DNA of 64,000 nucleotides from Anaerococcus prevotii DSM 20548 (GCF_000024105.1 NC_013171.1:1670501-1734500); one strand, 5' to 3'; counted from the first letter of the stretch, positions 43,001-49,102 are shown. Made by a program: numbers and translations. Notes: generated by a model not told the origin, from the letters alone.

Positions 43001-45829
43001 TCCGAGGATTGTTGTTCTGTTGTTGATACCCGCTCTTATTGGTGTGGCTTCTTTGACCTTATCAAGTGGCCAGCCATCTACTACAAATCTTTTTGCACCA
43101 ACTTTAGGATTGTCTTTTTTGTCCTTCTTATTGGTAAGGATGACAGAAATATCCATCATGTACTTTTCTTGCATACCTTGGACCGGTGTGTAGAGATTGT
43201 AGGTTATTTCTCTAGATCCTTTTTCTGGAGCATGGTGTTTGGAATCATGGATACCAAATTTACCCTTAATTGGGTTATCTGTTAAAGTTACTTTAGAATC
43301 TCTGCTTGAGATTTCTCCAAGACCAGAACCCTTTACTGCTGTGAAGTTTGCCTTAAAGCCTAAGTCATTTAGGTCGTTATCTGATGATATTCTCACAGTC
43401 CAGTTATATCCTTGAAGCTCACCGTCTTTGATAACTGGGTTTGCAAATGCATCCATGTCCATTTTGTAGTTTGAATCAGCAGCTTCGATGATTTGGGTTA
43501 CATCTTTTCTGCCCGGCTCTATGATTGATCCTGCTGGATTTCCATTTACGTCAACCTTTTGTGGCAAAAGGTCTTTTGGATCTTTTACTCCAAGTCCTGA
43601 TACCTTGTTAATCACTGTGAATGTTTCTGAGTCGTTGATATTAAATAGTTTATTTTCAGATGCAAGTTTGTTAATTTTGTCAATGTTATAATCTACAGGG
43701 ATATCAAGTGCAATTTGAATATTTTCTTTAATTTCCTTAACTATAGTATAAGTTATAGTGTTATCTTTAGAGTTGTATTCTGGTTTAGCAATTACTTCTC
43801 CCTTATATTTTACAGGTTCAAGCTTAGTTGTTTGATTTACTGTAAGCTTTTCATCTAAGTGGATCTTAAAGAATTGGTCTGGTTGAATTGGTCCATTAGC
43901 ATTTGATGTATCAAAACGAGTCAAGATGTGGAACTTCTTACCATCTAGATTAAGCTCATTAGCATCCATATCTGCCATTAGGATTTGTGGGTTAAAGTTC
44001 TTGTCGGCATCTTTTTCTATTAGCTTTTTGATAGCAGGAGCGTTGTCATCCATTAGCTTGGCTTGATCTGCCCTGGAAAGCTTGTATTTCTCCCCAAAGC
44101 TTCTTAGAAGATTTTGGATTTCTTCTAGGCCATTTTTATCATCTCTTAGGGCTTTTTTTAGTTCCTTGTCTGCCTTTTGGAGGTCAGTTTGGCCGAAGAA
44201 GCTCTTTACTCCTTCAAGTAGGCCCTTCTTTTCGTCCTTGTCACCAGGGTCTTTCTTGGCTTCTTCTTTCATTTCTTTGACTACTTGGTCAAATTCTTTT
44301 TTCTTTTCTTTCTTTTCTTCTATTGTGGCAGGAGTTTTTTCTTCCTTCTTAGCTTCCTTTTTGTCTGCTTCCTTGGTGGAATTTTCTCCGCCTTTTTTAG
44401 AAGAGTTTTCTTCTGACTTCTCTTCCCTAGCTTCTTCGCTAGGATCTTCGGACTTTTCTTCTTTGGATTCTTCAGATTCTTTTTCTGTGGATTTTTCCTT
44501 AGCCTTATCTTCTGCCTTAGTTTCTTTATTATTCTTATCTTCTTTTGGGGCAGATTTATTTTCTTTTGTCTCGTCCTTCTTGTCAGACTTCTTTTCTTCT
44601 TCAGACTTTTTCTTTTCGTCTGCTGGCTTGGATTTTTCTTGAGCCTTTTTGTCCTCGGATTTCTTCTCATCCTTAGATTTAGCTTCTTCCTTTTCGCCAG
44701 CTTCCTCGTCGTCTTCTGCTGACTTTTCTTCTTCCTTAACAAAGCGTGGGCTCTTAATAGATCTGCCGTTTATCCCGTAGTTTTGGATCTTGGTGTTAGC
44801 TTTGTCTACCCTTCCTACTAGGCTAAGTTTCACTAGGTAGCCTGCTGGGACATCTAGGTCGACCTTTTCCTGGTAAGGGATATTGGTTGAGAATTCTCTT
44901 TGAATCTCAAAGCCTTTCTCACCTGCCTTGTAGTAGTCGAGTTTGATTTCTGCATCTTCCTTCTTTATATTATCTAGGGATATTTTATATTCGATTTTAT
45001 TTTTCTCTAAGGATTTGCTTTCTTCGTCAGCCTTATCTTTGGATAGGATATAGTCTGTGTAGAGGACCATATCATCTTTTCCTACTTCATCTTCTTTGAT
45101 GTAGGCGATGTGTCTTAGGTCGTCTTCCTTTTCCTTGATACTTGTTAGTCTTAATTCCTTTACTTCAGGATCGTCTTCATTTTCGTATTCTATAAATTTA
45201 TTAGAAATTCTTTGAAGGTCGATATTGTATCCATCAATATCTAAAGACATGTCAAAGGAATAGAGCTTCTTGGTATCTATAGCCTTCTTATCGATTGGAG
45301 CTTCTAGGACATATTCGATGGACTTTTCTACGCTTGGGCTTGTGATAGCTAGAGTCTTTAGCCCGTCCTTGTCGTTTTTCTCCTCACTATAATCGATATT
45401 TTCCCCATCTTCTGATAGGTCCTTTACCTCTCTTACTTTAAAGTCTCTTAGACTTTGGTTCTTGTTTGTGGCAAGAGAGAGGGTCATCTTTCTTTCTGGA
45501 TCATGGTCGGTATCCTTGGTCTTTTCTACCCTAATGGTGTAGATGATTCCGTCATGATCATCATTTAGACTTGCCTTGTGGCTTATCTTGTAAGCCCTCC
45601 TGTCAGTTTCGGAGAAAATGATACTGTCACTTCTCTCTTCACTTGTTTCCGTCTCCTCAACATACTCATCTTCATATTCGCTATTATCTGCGATTCTGAT
45701 GGATGTTGGCATTTGCTTATTCTTATTTCTTGTTGAGCCAATAGCATAGACGTTGGTCGGAATTGACATAATTATAGCCAAAGTCAATGCGAATAGCTTC
45801 AAAGCAAATTCTTTTAATCTACTTTTCAT
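31100..45829 (-). CDS. Giant SpaA/CnaB-repeat cell-wall-anchored surface protein (4909 aa)
   Basis: This single open frame of 14.7 kb starts behind a GGGGG-type ribosome binding site. A signal peptide spans about residues 1-30 (LFALTLAIIMSIP), then a beta-rich region to about 365 and a Lys/Glu stalk at about 370-545. Large adhesion-like domains follow at about 600-1150. Ten SpaA/CnaB domains begin near residues 1185, 1477, 1993, 2106, 2428, 3373, 3790, 3950, 4413 and 4560. In each the fifth residue of the first strand is Lys (as in FTLIK, VELTK) and a Glu stands in the ExxAP motif, as needed for intramolecular isopeptide bonds. A repeated [FY]xQ-containing module occurs six times, and two beta-repeat (InlB-B-like) units lie near 3100-3230. 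The C-terminus is a YPFTG sorting signal. It probably acts as a long fibrous adhesin; the ligand is unknown. Confidence 0.93.
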   Translation of the reverse strand: MKSRLKEFALKLFALTLAIIMSIPTNVYAIGSTRNKNKQMPTSIRIADNSEYEDEYVEETETSEERSDSIIFSETDRRAYKISHKASLNDDHDGIIYTIRVEKTKDTDHDPERKMTLSLATNKNQSLRDFKVREVKDLSEDGENIDYSEEKNDKDGLKTLAITSPSVEKSIEYVLEAPIDKKAIDTKKLYSFDMSLDIDGYNIDLQRISNKFIEYENEDDPEVKELRLTSIKEKEDDLRHIAYIKEDEVGKDDMVLYTDYILSKDKADEESKSLEKNKIEYKISLDNIKKEDAEIKLDYYKAGEKGFEIQREFSTNIPYQEKVDLDVPAGYLVKLSLVGRVDKANTKIQNYGINGRSIKSPRFVKEEEKSAEDDEEAGEKEEAKSKDEKKSEDKKAQEKSKPADEKKKSEEEKKSDKKDETKENKSAPKEDKNNKETKAEDKAKEKSTEKESEESKEEKSEDPSEEAREEKSEENSSKKGGENSTKEADKKEAKKEEKTPATIEEKKEKKKEFDQVVKEMKEEAKKDPGDKDEKKGLLEGVKSFFGQTDLQKADKELKKALRDDKNGLEEIQNLLRSFGEKYKLSRADQAKLMDDNAPAIKKLIEKDADKNFNPQILMADMDANELNLDGKKFHILTRFDTSNANGPIQPDQFFKIHLDEKLTVNQTTKLEPVKYKGEVIAKPEYNSKDNTITYTIVKEIKENIQIALDIPVDYNIDKINKLASENKLFNINDSETFTVINKVSGLGVKDPKDLLPQKVDVNGNPAGSIIEPGRKDVTQIIEAADSNYKMDMDAFANPVIKDGELQGYNWTVRISSDNDLNDLGFKANFTAVKGSGLGEISSRDSKVTLTDNPIKGKFGIHDSKHHAPEKGSREITYNLYTPVQGMQEKYMMDISVILTNKKDKKDNPKVGAKRFVVDGWPLDKVKEATPIRAGINNRTTILGKFTSESSAEWTVTDGVSSGDTGTADEPIDVKLPWETRTLGNQTLQQNGGKVAVYKIDPSTGMMVQDGKTEEVSEIPEKETNPNTNQAVGNIAVYEYKTNINDNKKPQTLGGVAISKYQDVNVEQNWNLGQDLKMPEMTLKAVDSKDENKVLGKTTTTESKANPDPASRRVTIPNVKVWNIDNDGNSSKNDLKIKQDFPTTNTDASGNAINYYENNNFYDFNKKGYYIHNKATVQKIPKFANFTLIKKDEKGNPLPGASFKLLGQGEAQVVTDKEGKAQFSNIAPGTYTLMETKAPKGYKLNQERTTVDVDKNGRISTSGSNAKLSVGTNPTVTVADPNYPDYMNAMQYATKDDKGNVTTYIFLKANEARSGGSTNRDTRISLRVNGGQIENKDDVKVYDVNPDYYRDSVRKAMTQQTVDQDLIDQLGSSVLNAPNNNRVIMGTPNHKDPHTGKFGYEITLPKERFARDWGFLVVAKSKPLNGGTNTLTYDWLTSQDTGSNAKLQNQTVNPTSTSEASKGTTITVTNEAFETRPVEIRKIDKNEEPVVGASFEIRDENDEVISTVTSQPADKEGKNAGLASFGKLPEGKYTIEEIAAPEGYVKSDVIFEVTVDDSKQVTYKPKFKDGQGSPVNGEDYLITDEEQAQEEATAKIKNVEQSLVINEGDSGDIGVRPQVWEAYRLESLKYNATIDLDQSSPGQRFSIQFDRNLDFTQYFGEFPKLNIGGRDVADPYFDYTTNKLTYVFNDNSIGGNTQAKIELKGIIPSKYFAQNDGTYNFTVTVAPGQKGITGHQTINTDVVADYEQYDYDNHNVQVPQSYYFRDVYQDDNGDWYVAVLAYYNPVHIRTSGQKELKFNWLSTNYQGATKNFFTWEGNGNKPAFSLRDVKIYRTSPNMGTIKAGNFDKKVNYNMPLSYGVRPSQDPAKYNLVYSKAIDPRYPVNNDRQGSITLNYDPSQIQDFGVITKNSPLKIKMPKIDNSSKDGYIIEQTFKIDDLYSFNNLWRVFCMTNNDFKSSFITRANYNKATGDQAGGEIPKFFSQKVALFNKKYEPGSFKIKKLDESDRSQTLQGASFSLTDKDNNVIYRTSGQDGIAQFSNLKPGIYTLKEEKAPDKHIKSDKTWRVNVGIDGFVTIIEIGLGSTGESLVGKDTIVLDVTNKPVATEFKVYKKDNENIPLQGAKFKITTIDGTEVTSGTSDKNGLVSFDKKLEKGTYLLEEESAPAGFKKLDKKWVIEIGSDNKARVYNYIEGPETGTDANVNKSILGVEGTKWVEVAKRPLTGWVLGDNRQTGYYNNWPQPYKLGTRIVGKNTDQKYVIQRYVINPEADTVTLNNASIHREKPWFDNMKWYAGNESYKIFELDKAVDGNVEDIRLENYSLTDITKDTSKVSVKSQVVTGQPRLYLDFKARQITKPIVIDVKIPYTSEDGGVGTGMDLYTNKGSYWKSDYYDMANQIVEGDPVVTKGEGGNIKGAYISEGSLDVNNEKIVQEFSFKKVDDGGNQTDGITGATFSLKGPKKSDQDPGKEVWKKSGKDGMVKFDNLTPGIYHLTESGAPQGYEKSNTDWTVTVTKDGKIYIRDNNPGSTVPDQGAKWQKVSTDQPNRNSSDNPNKVASRITEVNKATGKFRQTFLVNNRPEYLGGSHIEIHSQPENRNLDLDNTKVLSIREVPYGSDIDNLPTNGNEIKYNPEVIEKKGYKRLKITPDIPDGQNKTFAVTIESNIPNSGGVGTGMDFFNKYNGANNGYWGAEWYNSLDDIKLENPTSRSTDKNTRTYVGNTDASGRQTLMYANPTSKPVLYSNGGLMERSLGINKLESETTLSRTKAPMRFRSRSINTFADGLEIGDNLAGNALRAGNGWEDVDPSKSEGRAGITHSNSYMETKVSEINKDANRFKQLFLFKPKSGVNFSGLIEIHRQPEPGNEFRLNNGPRNIISTINFYEVDAGSTLDNIRGKKPNTKINASQFIPSGKPMRVKATLPAGKTILVEVETPYAADKTIGLGADYQYDTKSGSGPWGTKDYNTWAGDSYSNEDGVNKNLSQGPKTEVKEEEVRTTLPIPTEPERRPNVNMKKGEEKEVSAGQEGYQIDIYKVTYIDGVKQPNPVFVKTKEKVDPKPRIIEYGTKDEAQTTYTVWTENTKISASPSQNVAAGTQVKVNVTPDSNEELDRLYYNDGNSDVDIDKNSMTFNMPSSNVMVKATFKPKSQTASYLVYKDGDTRGYISINGTGTNGLSVKAGDTVNFQITAGSNYKLTGARVTKAPYGGAVDNFTFDLSTGLGSFTMPESNVTVYGDYTNKPYGERTESEEKTEILKKETKVTVDESLLPGERKVDKPGSDGEVKTRYTATYNIKKAGLQEATAPADWPQDVVLALQNKKASNEIITAYNKVELSRTEPVAEEVRVGKSDDPIDKFVPTDEDKLIKNGETQELVKITNKKAGITPKILKRSPGGDKLEGATFTLHKMTDKTYSKVDTSFGELTAKSDEKGDVIFKDQAGNVVKLQKGYYVLRETKAPTGFKKSEADWKIEVKDDGGRMYAEYQGPEASPSSFINDNKKSNAGYSADNAGIKYKSRLTYIDTESKTYIQRIYIDTRAYNGTSPLNLQITPKYKREEIDTPGAPPETIKDGVKTAYFTAYKLSNPKDFNNMNDPELDKIIRTYDLANDNMSMIKTARRRPFDWGFDEDQLNLEKGVYIVDVEGFYDDVIITGKSDKADKYNIPQEDLGKIDLHVDFYNGERHFKQLKLDKKGNATYEAFPGASYQGGASQVAEYVKSREGADAAKAWSQSKSTINGKESKYKNFVGKEVEYNGKTYKTGIIDPEIGNPAVHADTSVNLNPLYNSKGHKEIPREGLEFINEEETFNITFSKHGRKDSKDDINSEKVTNNRLEGAVFKLQVRGPGGQYEDVPGTTVASAFNGYFGFRGLKPGRYRLMEVKAPEGYKPIKDPVLHFTVAYQGEIVDGKTGEVTPGRGVVTLEYNEGNGIFQYAPDDPKITPKEGKLVDYVTSATAKNMGKIINEVPGKGKVELTKYDDNENLLPGAEFKLTRISRQVEGDEDANKNDGSYTKTVGQDGKIVFDELPIGQYELEETKAPKGYQNKGKKWRFTVGGVGLDPYINDSDVGNRDISKSIEMNSEMSVLRPDGNDGTENEGNSKIHPHKGHALEFKNTFNIKDDTAIKAGDYFTIKLSDNIDLEGVMREKSQNLDLFADGVGTIAKAKYDKEAGTLTYVFTSYADQYNKTEFANTITAHINLMKVQNSSKNEEVGMGIEGTEFKKNSIAVDYELNMAEIYGLNMTSKIVSFDRESGEFVQYFYINRNMNQSKDPVTFRYKPSEDVKNLRVDVINLKQNGYNYYNYNTRKKGTIQDFVNQDMPESFGVDESSDNLNWHSWYGYYQPKADENVDITLGPYNQYDSLILKVTGQVDKKDIASYDTYAKLFNKVYTYDRYGNVTNVFEQPYVERTNGVRIFENKTSASAKLEIDAINPKNEINFKKIDQDGKILEGAKFKLVKYYEKPSDGKNWIEVQGSERTSEKDGLVKYEKLEAGKYALIETEAPTGYGKIEGHIVEFTVGEDGVITRQVVKEKPTEDTNSLLRKMGAFGSSVTNKLTGSDNAETVTEPVSAEPIDVVNYKEIEFEKVDGNNHETKLEGAVFEVHYKEKEEDKYQPYKVTKDGEEVTMTVTSGEKGKFKLPISKDGYYALKETKAPSGYTKATGLIREFKLENGKVQTLEKDLTKATHKASAKSLITSEILEVDKDKGTFKQRIIINPNHTKMTIPSYQSYIRILENNWKITPKYKDSTGNGKGTGGEVNVALVKKSLAEGEKGKTSINDLTKDDYKKFDAVEFGTAGNLTGSRYGLKEMLGETSTTDKPITTTDSIVMEFTGTLDDNNETGAADQLFELVFNSQIDDSIEDKLDLSILAGDKPLYGDHDTTKPIQIENRKVEYPFTGGPGVWIGFAIIGLIVMLGGVLIYTKKKKEPLS
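31103..31213 (-). other. Sortase sorting signal (YPFTG variant) of the giant protein
   Basis: The last 37 residues have YPFTGGPG, a hydrophobic helix of about 20 residues and a KKKKE basic tail. This is the LPXTG layout with Tyr replacing Leu. No sortase gene is in the window. Confidence 0.88.
31660..31820 (-). repeat. [FY]xQ module, copy 6
   Basis: Protein-level repeat. The head is EILEVDKDKGTFKQRIIINP, followed by the TPKYKDSTG strand. It matches heads at about 39090, 38170, 37385, 35320 and 33165 in the same gene. It lies between SpaA domain 10 and the sorting signal. Confidence 0.55.
33010..33165 (-). repeat. [FY]xQ module, copy 5
   Basis: Protein-level repeat with head IVSFDRESGEFVQYFYINR. 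A beta-rich region of about 190 residues follows, then SpaA domain 9. Confidence 0.55.
35190..35320 (-). repeat. [FY]xQ module, copy 4
   Basis: Protein-level repeat with head LTYIDTESKTYIQRIYIDTR and a following ITPKYKREE strand that resembles copy 6. It lies after SpaA domain 6. Confidence 0.5.
36950..39110 (-). repeat. Three [FY]xQ modules (copies 1-3), two adjacent and one separated by a SpaA domain
   Basis: Three related protein modules begin near 39095 (NTDQKYVIQRYVINPE), 38170 (NKATGKFRQTFLVNNR) and 37385 (NKDANRFKQLFLFKPK). Copies 2 and 3 share EIHxQPE a short distance after the head. All three end in a [VI]G[TL]G[MA]D motif followed by a Tyr/Trp-rich segment (near 38710, 37820 and 37030). 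SpaA domain 5 lies between copies 1 and 2. Divergence at the DNA level is high, so the duplications are old. Confidence 0.65.
44190..44740 (-). repeat. Lys/Glu-rich low-complexity stalk segment
   Basis: This segment encodes about 180 residues made mostly of Lys, Glu, Asp and Ser, such as EEKKSEDKKAQEKSK-type runs. It probably forms an extended or helical charged stalk between the N-terminal domains and the adhesion domains. The bias opens long shadow frames on both strands, which are not genes. Confidence 0.8.
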
Positions 45830-45857
45830 AAAATCCCCCTGTTATGTATTTTGATAT

Positions 45858-45883
45858 ATTATAAGCTCTTTATACATAAGAGC
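45858..45883 (-). promoter_or_regulatory. Promoter region of the giant protein with an inverted repeat
   Basis: TATAAT (45858-45863, minus strand) lies about 30 bases before the start codon. Directly upstream, GCTCTT (45865-45870) and AAGAGC (45878-45883) form a perfect inverted repeat with a seven-base spacer. It sits between the -10 and where a -35 would be. No good -35 is visible, which suggests activator or repressor control. Confidence 0.45.
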
Positions 45884-46017
45884 ATAAATTACCTATTATC
45901 CTAATTATATTTTAATACATATCCGATTATTTTACAAGGCTTCGACCCCATAATTTCTTTAACTTTTGGATTTGAAGAAATATTTATAAAAATAATCTTA
46001 TTTATTAAGCAAGTAAG

Positions 46018-46046
46018 ACAAAAAAATACCAGAATCAAATCTGGCA
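46018..46046 (-). terminator. Terminator after the Crp/Fnr regulator gene
   Basis: On the minus strand TGCCAGA pairs with TCTGGTA (46027-46046) and is followed by a run of seven T. Confidence 0.8.
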
Positions 46047-46090
46047 TTGGTCTAAAACTTGCTAGTAATATTTAAAAGTTTCCTTCCTTA

Positions 46091-46738
46091 TCAAATCAAG
46101 CCCTCCAAGGCTTTTCTATCTAGGATATTAATTTCCTTGTCGCTTACTTCGATAAGGCCTGCCTTATCCATAAGAGATAGACTCCTCGATAAAGATGGTC
46201 GAGTCGTTGCTAGATAGTCGGCCCATTCTTCTCTAGAAATAGACAAATGAACTTTTCCCTCATCTTCATTATCGAGGAGGAAGGCTGCTATTTTCTGTTT
46301 GAGCTTGGCTTGGGAGTTGATTTGGTTTTTCTTGGATAGCTTGAGGCTTTTTTTAGCAAGGATATCTATGAAGTTTAAGCGTAGATTCTTCGAACTTGTC
46401 GTCATAATAAGCTTTCTAAAGTCCTTTATTACGAAGATTTCGCTATCCTCATCAGCCTCTGCCCAGAAGTCGAAGGGATTTTTAAGATAAGCATAGACTT
46501 CTCCAAAAATCGCCGGTTTGTTGAAGCTTGCAATGATATAGCGCTTACCCTCTGGGTCGATCTTGTAGACCTTGACGCTGCCCTTTTTTAGATAATAAAA
46601 GTCCTCCTTGACCTCGTCTTTTTTGAATATGTGACTGCCCTTGGGGTAGACCGTTTCGTAAGTTTGGCTAAGAAGTTCTACTTCTCTTAGCTCTTCATCT
46701 GTTAGATTCTTAAAAATTGGAATTTCTCTAAGATCCAT
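46091..46738 (-). CDS. Crp/Fnr-family transcription regulator
   Basis: The 215-residue regulator has a cyclic-nucleotide-binding-like beta-roll domain (about residues 1-120; KGSVKVYKIDPEGKRYII, FNKPAIFGEVYAYL) and a C-terminal winged helix-turn-helix (about 145-210; YLATTRPSLSRSLSLMDKAG). There is no N-terminal cysteine cluster, so it is not an iron-sulfur FNR. The effector is unknown. It is flanked by terminators on both sides and so is its own transcription unit. It lies directly upstream of the giant surface protein gene, which makes that gene a possible target. Confidence 0.85.
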   Translation of the reverse strand: MDLREIPIFKNLTDEELREVELLSQTYETVYPKGSHIFKKDEVKEDFYYLKKGSVKVYKIDPEGKRYIIASFNKPAIFGEVYAYLKNPFDFWAEADEDSEIFVIKDFRKLIMTTSSKNLRLNFIDILAKKSLKLSKKNQINSQAKLKQKIAAFLLDNEDEGKVHLSISREEWADYLATTRPSLSRSLSLMDKAGLIEVSDKEINILDRKALEGLI

Positions 46739-46794
46739 CTATACCTTCCTTCTATATATAATATAATAAAATACTTACAACCATTATACGACAG

Positions 46795-46816
46795 AAAAAA
46801 AGACCCCGCAGGGTCC
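46795..46816 (-). terminator. Terminator after the MFS transporter gene
   Basis: On the minus strand GGACCC (from 46816) pairs with GGGGTC (to 46802) around a three-base loop and is followed by seven T. Confidence 0.85.
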
Positions 46817-46818
46817 AA

Positions 46819-47955
46819 TTATCTATCTTCCTTAAGGAAAAATATATCATAGATCAAAAACAAGGCCAAAAGAACTGTAAAGCCTAGAAAAGCCCTGGTC
46901 AAACTTTCTGTCTTAAGCAAATTTTTGAAAAAAACTAGGGCGAAGGGAGAGGCCATAGCTCCGAGATTGTTTCCAGCAAACATTATGCCTGTGGCTTTAG
47001 TTATGTGTCTTTTGTCCATATGATTTTCCAAATCTCCTACTGCATAGGATATGCAAATCGCTTGGGCAAATGTCGCAAGGGCAAGGCCTAGGACTAAAAG
47101 AAAGATAGACTTATCAGTAATGGCAATGATAAGACTTCCTAAAATCATCATCGAGGTCGCAAAGCTTAGGGACTTCTTTTCGAAAATATTATAAAAGTTC
47201 CCAAAGGCAAATCCTCCAACCATACCCACAAGCATTATGAAAATCGTATAAAGGCTTATAGCCTCTCCCAAGACTCCATTGGACGCAAGGACTGTAGGAA
47301 ATCTCAGATTCATGGCATTGTTGGCCATTATAGCTACCATTGAAAGGACTATGTAGAAAATCACGAACCTATTGGCCCTAAACTTCCCTGAATCTTCCTT
47401 CTTGGATTCATGAGTATCAGGAACATTTCTTAGGAAAAATATCAAGGGAAATAGGGCAAGTACATAAATCGCAAAGCTTAGGTAAAAATTGCCCTTGCCG
47501 ATAAATCCCGCAAGGAGGATAGATACTATTAGTCCAATCATCTCGAAGGCGTTTCTGTAGCCCATAAGCCTAGCCTTCTTTGCTCCCTTATTGAAAATCC
47601 CTATATAAGTCGAAGCATTGGTCGCATAAATACCAACACCACATCCAAGAATCAACCTATTTAGAATAATAGCAAGCTTATTTCTAAAAACAAGAGGAAT
47701 TATCCCACTGAGAGCCACCAGAGATAGGCCCAAGATAGTAGACTTCCTCATACCAATTTTCTCATTAATCTCTCCTGCCAAAAGCAAGAAAATAGTCGCA
47801 CTAATAGCATTAAGGCTTAGGATAATTTCGGTCGTGCTAAGAGATAGGCCAAGCTCTTCTATAATACTAGGGGCGAATTGATTTATAGCAATATGGGTCG
47901 TATGGAAGAGGGCAAGCCCAAGCACCGCCCAATCCCTTGTCTGAATTTTTCTCAT
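46819..47955 (-). CDS. Major facilitator superfamily transporter, substrate unknown
   Basis: A 378-residue protein with about twelve hydrophobic helices and the MFS pattern between helices 2 and 3 (GEINEKIGMRKSTILG). The N-terminal half includes GCGVGIYATNASTYIGIFNKG. MFS proteins of this length drive uptake or efflux of small molecules by proton coupling; the substrate cannot be told. It is a single-gene unit with a terminator just past its stop. The esterase-like gene lies upstream on the same strand after 192 bases. Confidence 0.85.
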   Translation of the reverse strand: MRKIQTRDWAVLGLALFHTTHIAINQFAPSIIEELGLSLSTTEIILSLNAISATIFLLLAGEINEKIGMRKSTILGLSLVALSGIIPLVFRNKLAIILNRLILGCGVGIYATNASTYIGIFNKGAKKARLMGYRNAFEMIGLIVSILLAGFIGKGNFYLSFAIYVLALFPLIFFLRNVPDTHESKKEDSGKFRANRFVIFYIVLSMVAIMANNAMNLRFPTVLASNGVLGEAISLYTIFIMLVGMVGGFAFGNFYNIFEKKSLSFATSMMILGSLIIAITDKSIFLLVLGLALATFAQAICISYAVGDLENHMDKRHITKATGIMFAGNNLGAMASPFALVFFKNLLKTESLTRAFLGFTVLLALFLIYDIFFLKEDR

Positions 47956-48147
47956 TACCTTCCTTTAATTATCATCCACCATAGAGATCGTAATCCCATA
48001 GAAACTTAGATCAATATTATCACAAATATTAAACTACAATATAGGACAATTGGCAAAAGGCGTGGTTGTGGTGGATAGATTTATTCTCTTCCGCCTTGAA
48101 TAAAAAATATCTCTGTGATTTAAAAATATAAATCCGTCCTAAAACGC

Positions 48148-49050
48148 CTATATTTTATTCAAGAATAAGACCATTTGCTCGATAGCCATTTGAGACTTAG
48201 GGTATTTGGGATAGCATACAGGAAAGACATGGCCAAGCTCATAATCTTTTCCCTTGCCGAAGTCAATAAATTCATAAAAAGCACCCCTCTTATCCAAATA
48301 TTCCCTAAGCTTATAGGAGTGATCCCTAATAAAATCTTCACTACTTGTTTGAATCAAAATCGGGCATACTTCTACCTTATCGAGAATCGAAATCATATTC
48401 TTGGCATAAGCTTTTTCTTCTTTCTTATCCAAGGCATTGACTACCATATCATTAATTATTGAAAGTGAGCCACCCTCCTCGAGCCTTGTCATAGGAGAGA
48501 TAAAAATCATACCATTAATTTCAATATCAGGACATTCTAGATCAAACAAACTCTGAAGTTTCCTACTATTAATAATAGCAAATGCAGCCATAGCCAGATA
48601 ACAACCTGCTGAGTCTGCACTAATGAAAGTCCTATCTATAGACAAGCCTAGGTCTTTGTAGTTTTTATAAATGTAAGAAAGGGCTGATATTATATCAGAA
48701 ATTTGCTCCCTTAGATTTACACTAGGATTAAGCCTATAATTAAGCCCTAGCACATTAAAACCTCTCCTCGCAAACTCCACATTCATGTTCTTATCAAGCT
48801 CCTTAGTCCCATAAACTAGGCCACCACCGTGGATATTTATAAGAGTAGGTATGGGTTTTCCTTTAAGATCCTCATTGTAATAAATATCGAAATTATGAAA
48901 CTCATCCCCATCATCAATATAAGACAAATCCGCCCTAACGATTACCCCATCAGTTGGATAATTCTGCAAGGCCAAACGCTTCTTATCATTAGTCTCCATC
49001 CCTTCGATAATCTCTTCTAAGCTATAATTTGGATATAGGTCATCTACCAT
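48148..49050 (-). CDS. Alpha/beta-hydrolase, hormone-sensitive-lipase (esterase) type
   Basis: The 300-residue cytoplasmic hydrolase has the oxyanion-hole motif HGGG in LINIHGGGLVYG and the nucleophile elbow SADSAG (family consensus GDSAG) near residue 145. Downstream Asp (SSEDFIRDH) and His (ELGHVFP) are the likely triad partners. The family hydrolyses short-chain esters, and acetyl-xylan or acyl-sugar esterases are among its members. There is no signal peptide. AAAGGAG stands nine bases from the ATG. Substrate unknown. Confidence 0.85.
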   Translation of the reverse strand: MVDDLYPNYSLEEIIEGMETNDKKRLALQNYPTDGVIVRADLSYIDDGDEFHNFDIYYNEDLKGKPIPTLINIHGGGLVYGTKELDKNMNVEFARRGFNVLGLNYRLNPSVNLREQISDIISALSYIYKNYKDLGLSIDRTFISADSAGCYLAMAAFAIINSRKLQSLFDLECPDIEINGMIFISPMTRLEEGGSLSIINDMVVNALDKKEEKAYAKNMISILDKVEVCPILIQTSSEDFIRDHSYKLREYLDKRGAFYEFIDFGKGKDYELGHVFPVCYPKYPKSQMAIEQMVLFLNKI

Positions 49051-49074
49051 ATTGATAGCACTCCTTTCATAAGC

Positions 49075-49098
49075 TTAAGTCAATTTAATTAGACTTAA
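49075..49098. promoter_or_regulatory. Inverted repeat in the esterase leader, possible operator
   Basis: TTAAGTC (49075-49081) and GACTTAA (49092-49098) are perfect 7-bp inverted arms around an AT-rich spacer. They lie between the promoter and the start codon of the esterase gene. Confidence 0.4.
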
Positions 49099-49102
49099 CC
49101 TT

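Noticed and set aside
44082-44642. Plus-strand 186-codon Ser/Phe-rich reading frame
   Set aside because: It lies opposite the Lys/Glu-rich stalk; the Ser/Phe/Leu bias is simply the complement of Lys and Glu codons.
44320-44742. Minus-strand Lys/Arg-rich 140-codon frame
   Set aside because: It is an alternate frame of the low-complexity stalk in the giant gene, not an independent protein.
31100-45829. Split of the giant gene into several genes, or sequencing-error fusion
   Set aside because: The frame is continuous with consistent SpaA and [FY]xQ modules, one signal peptide at the start and one sorting signal at the end.
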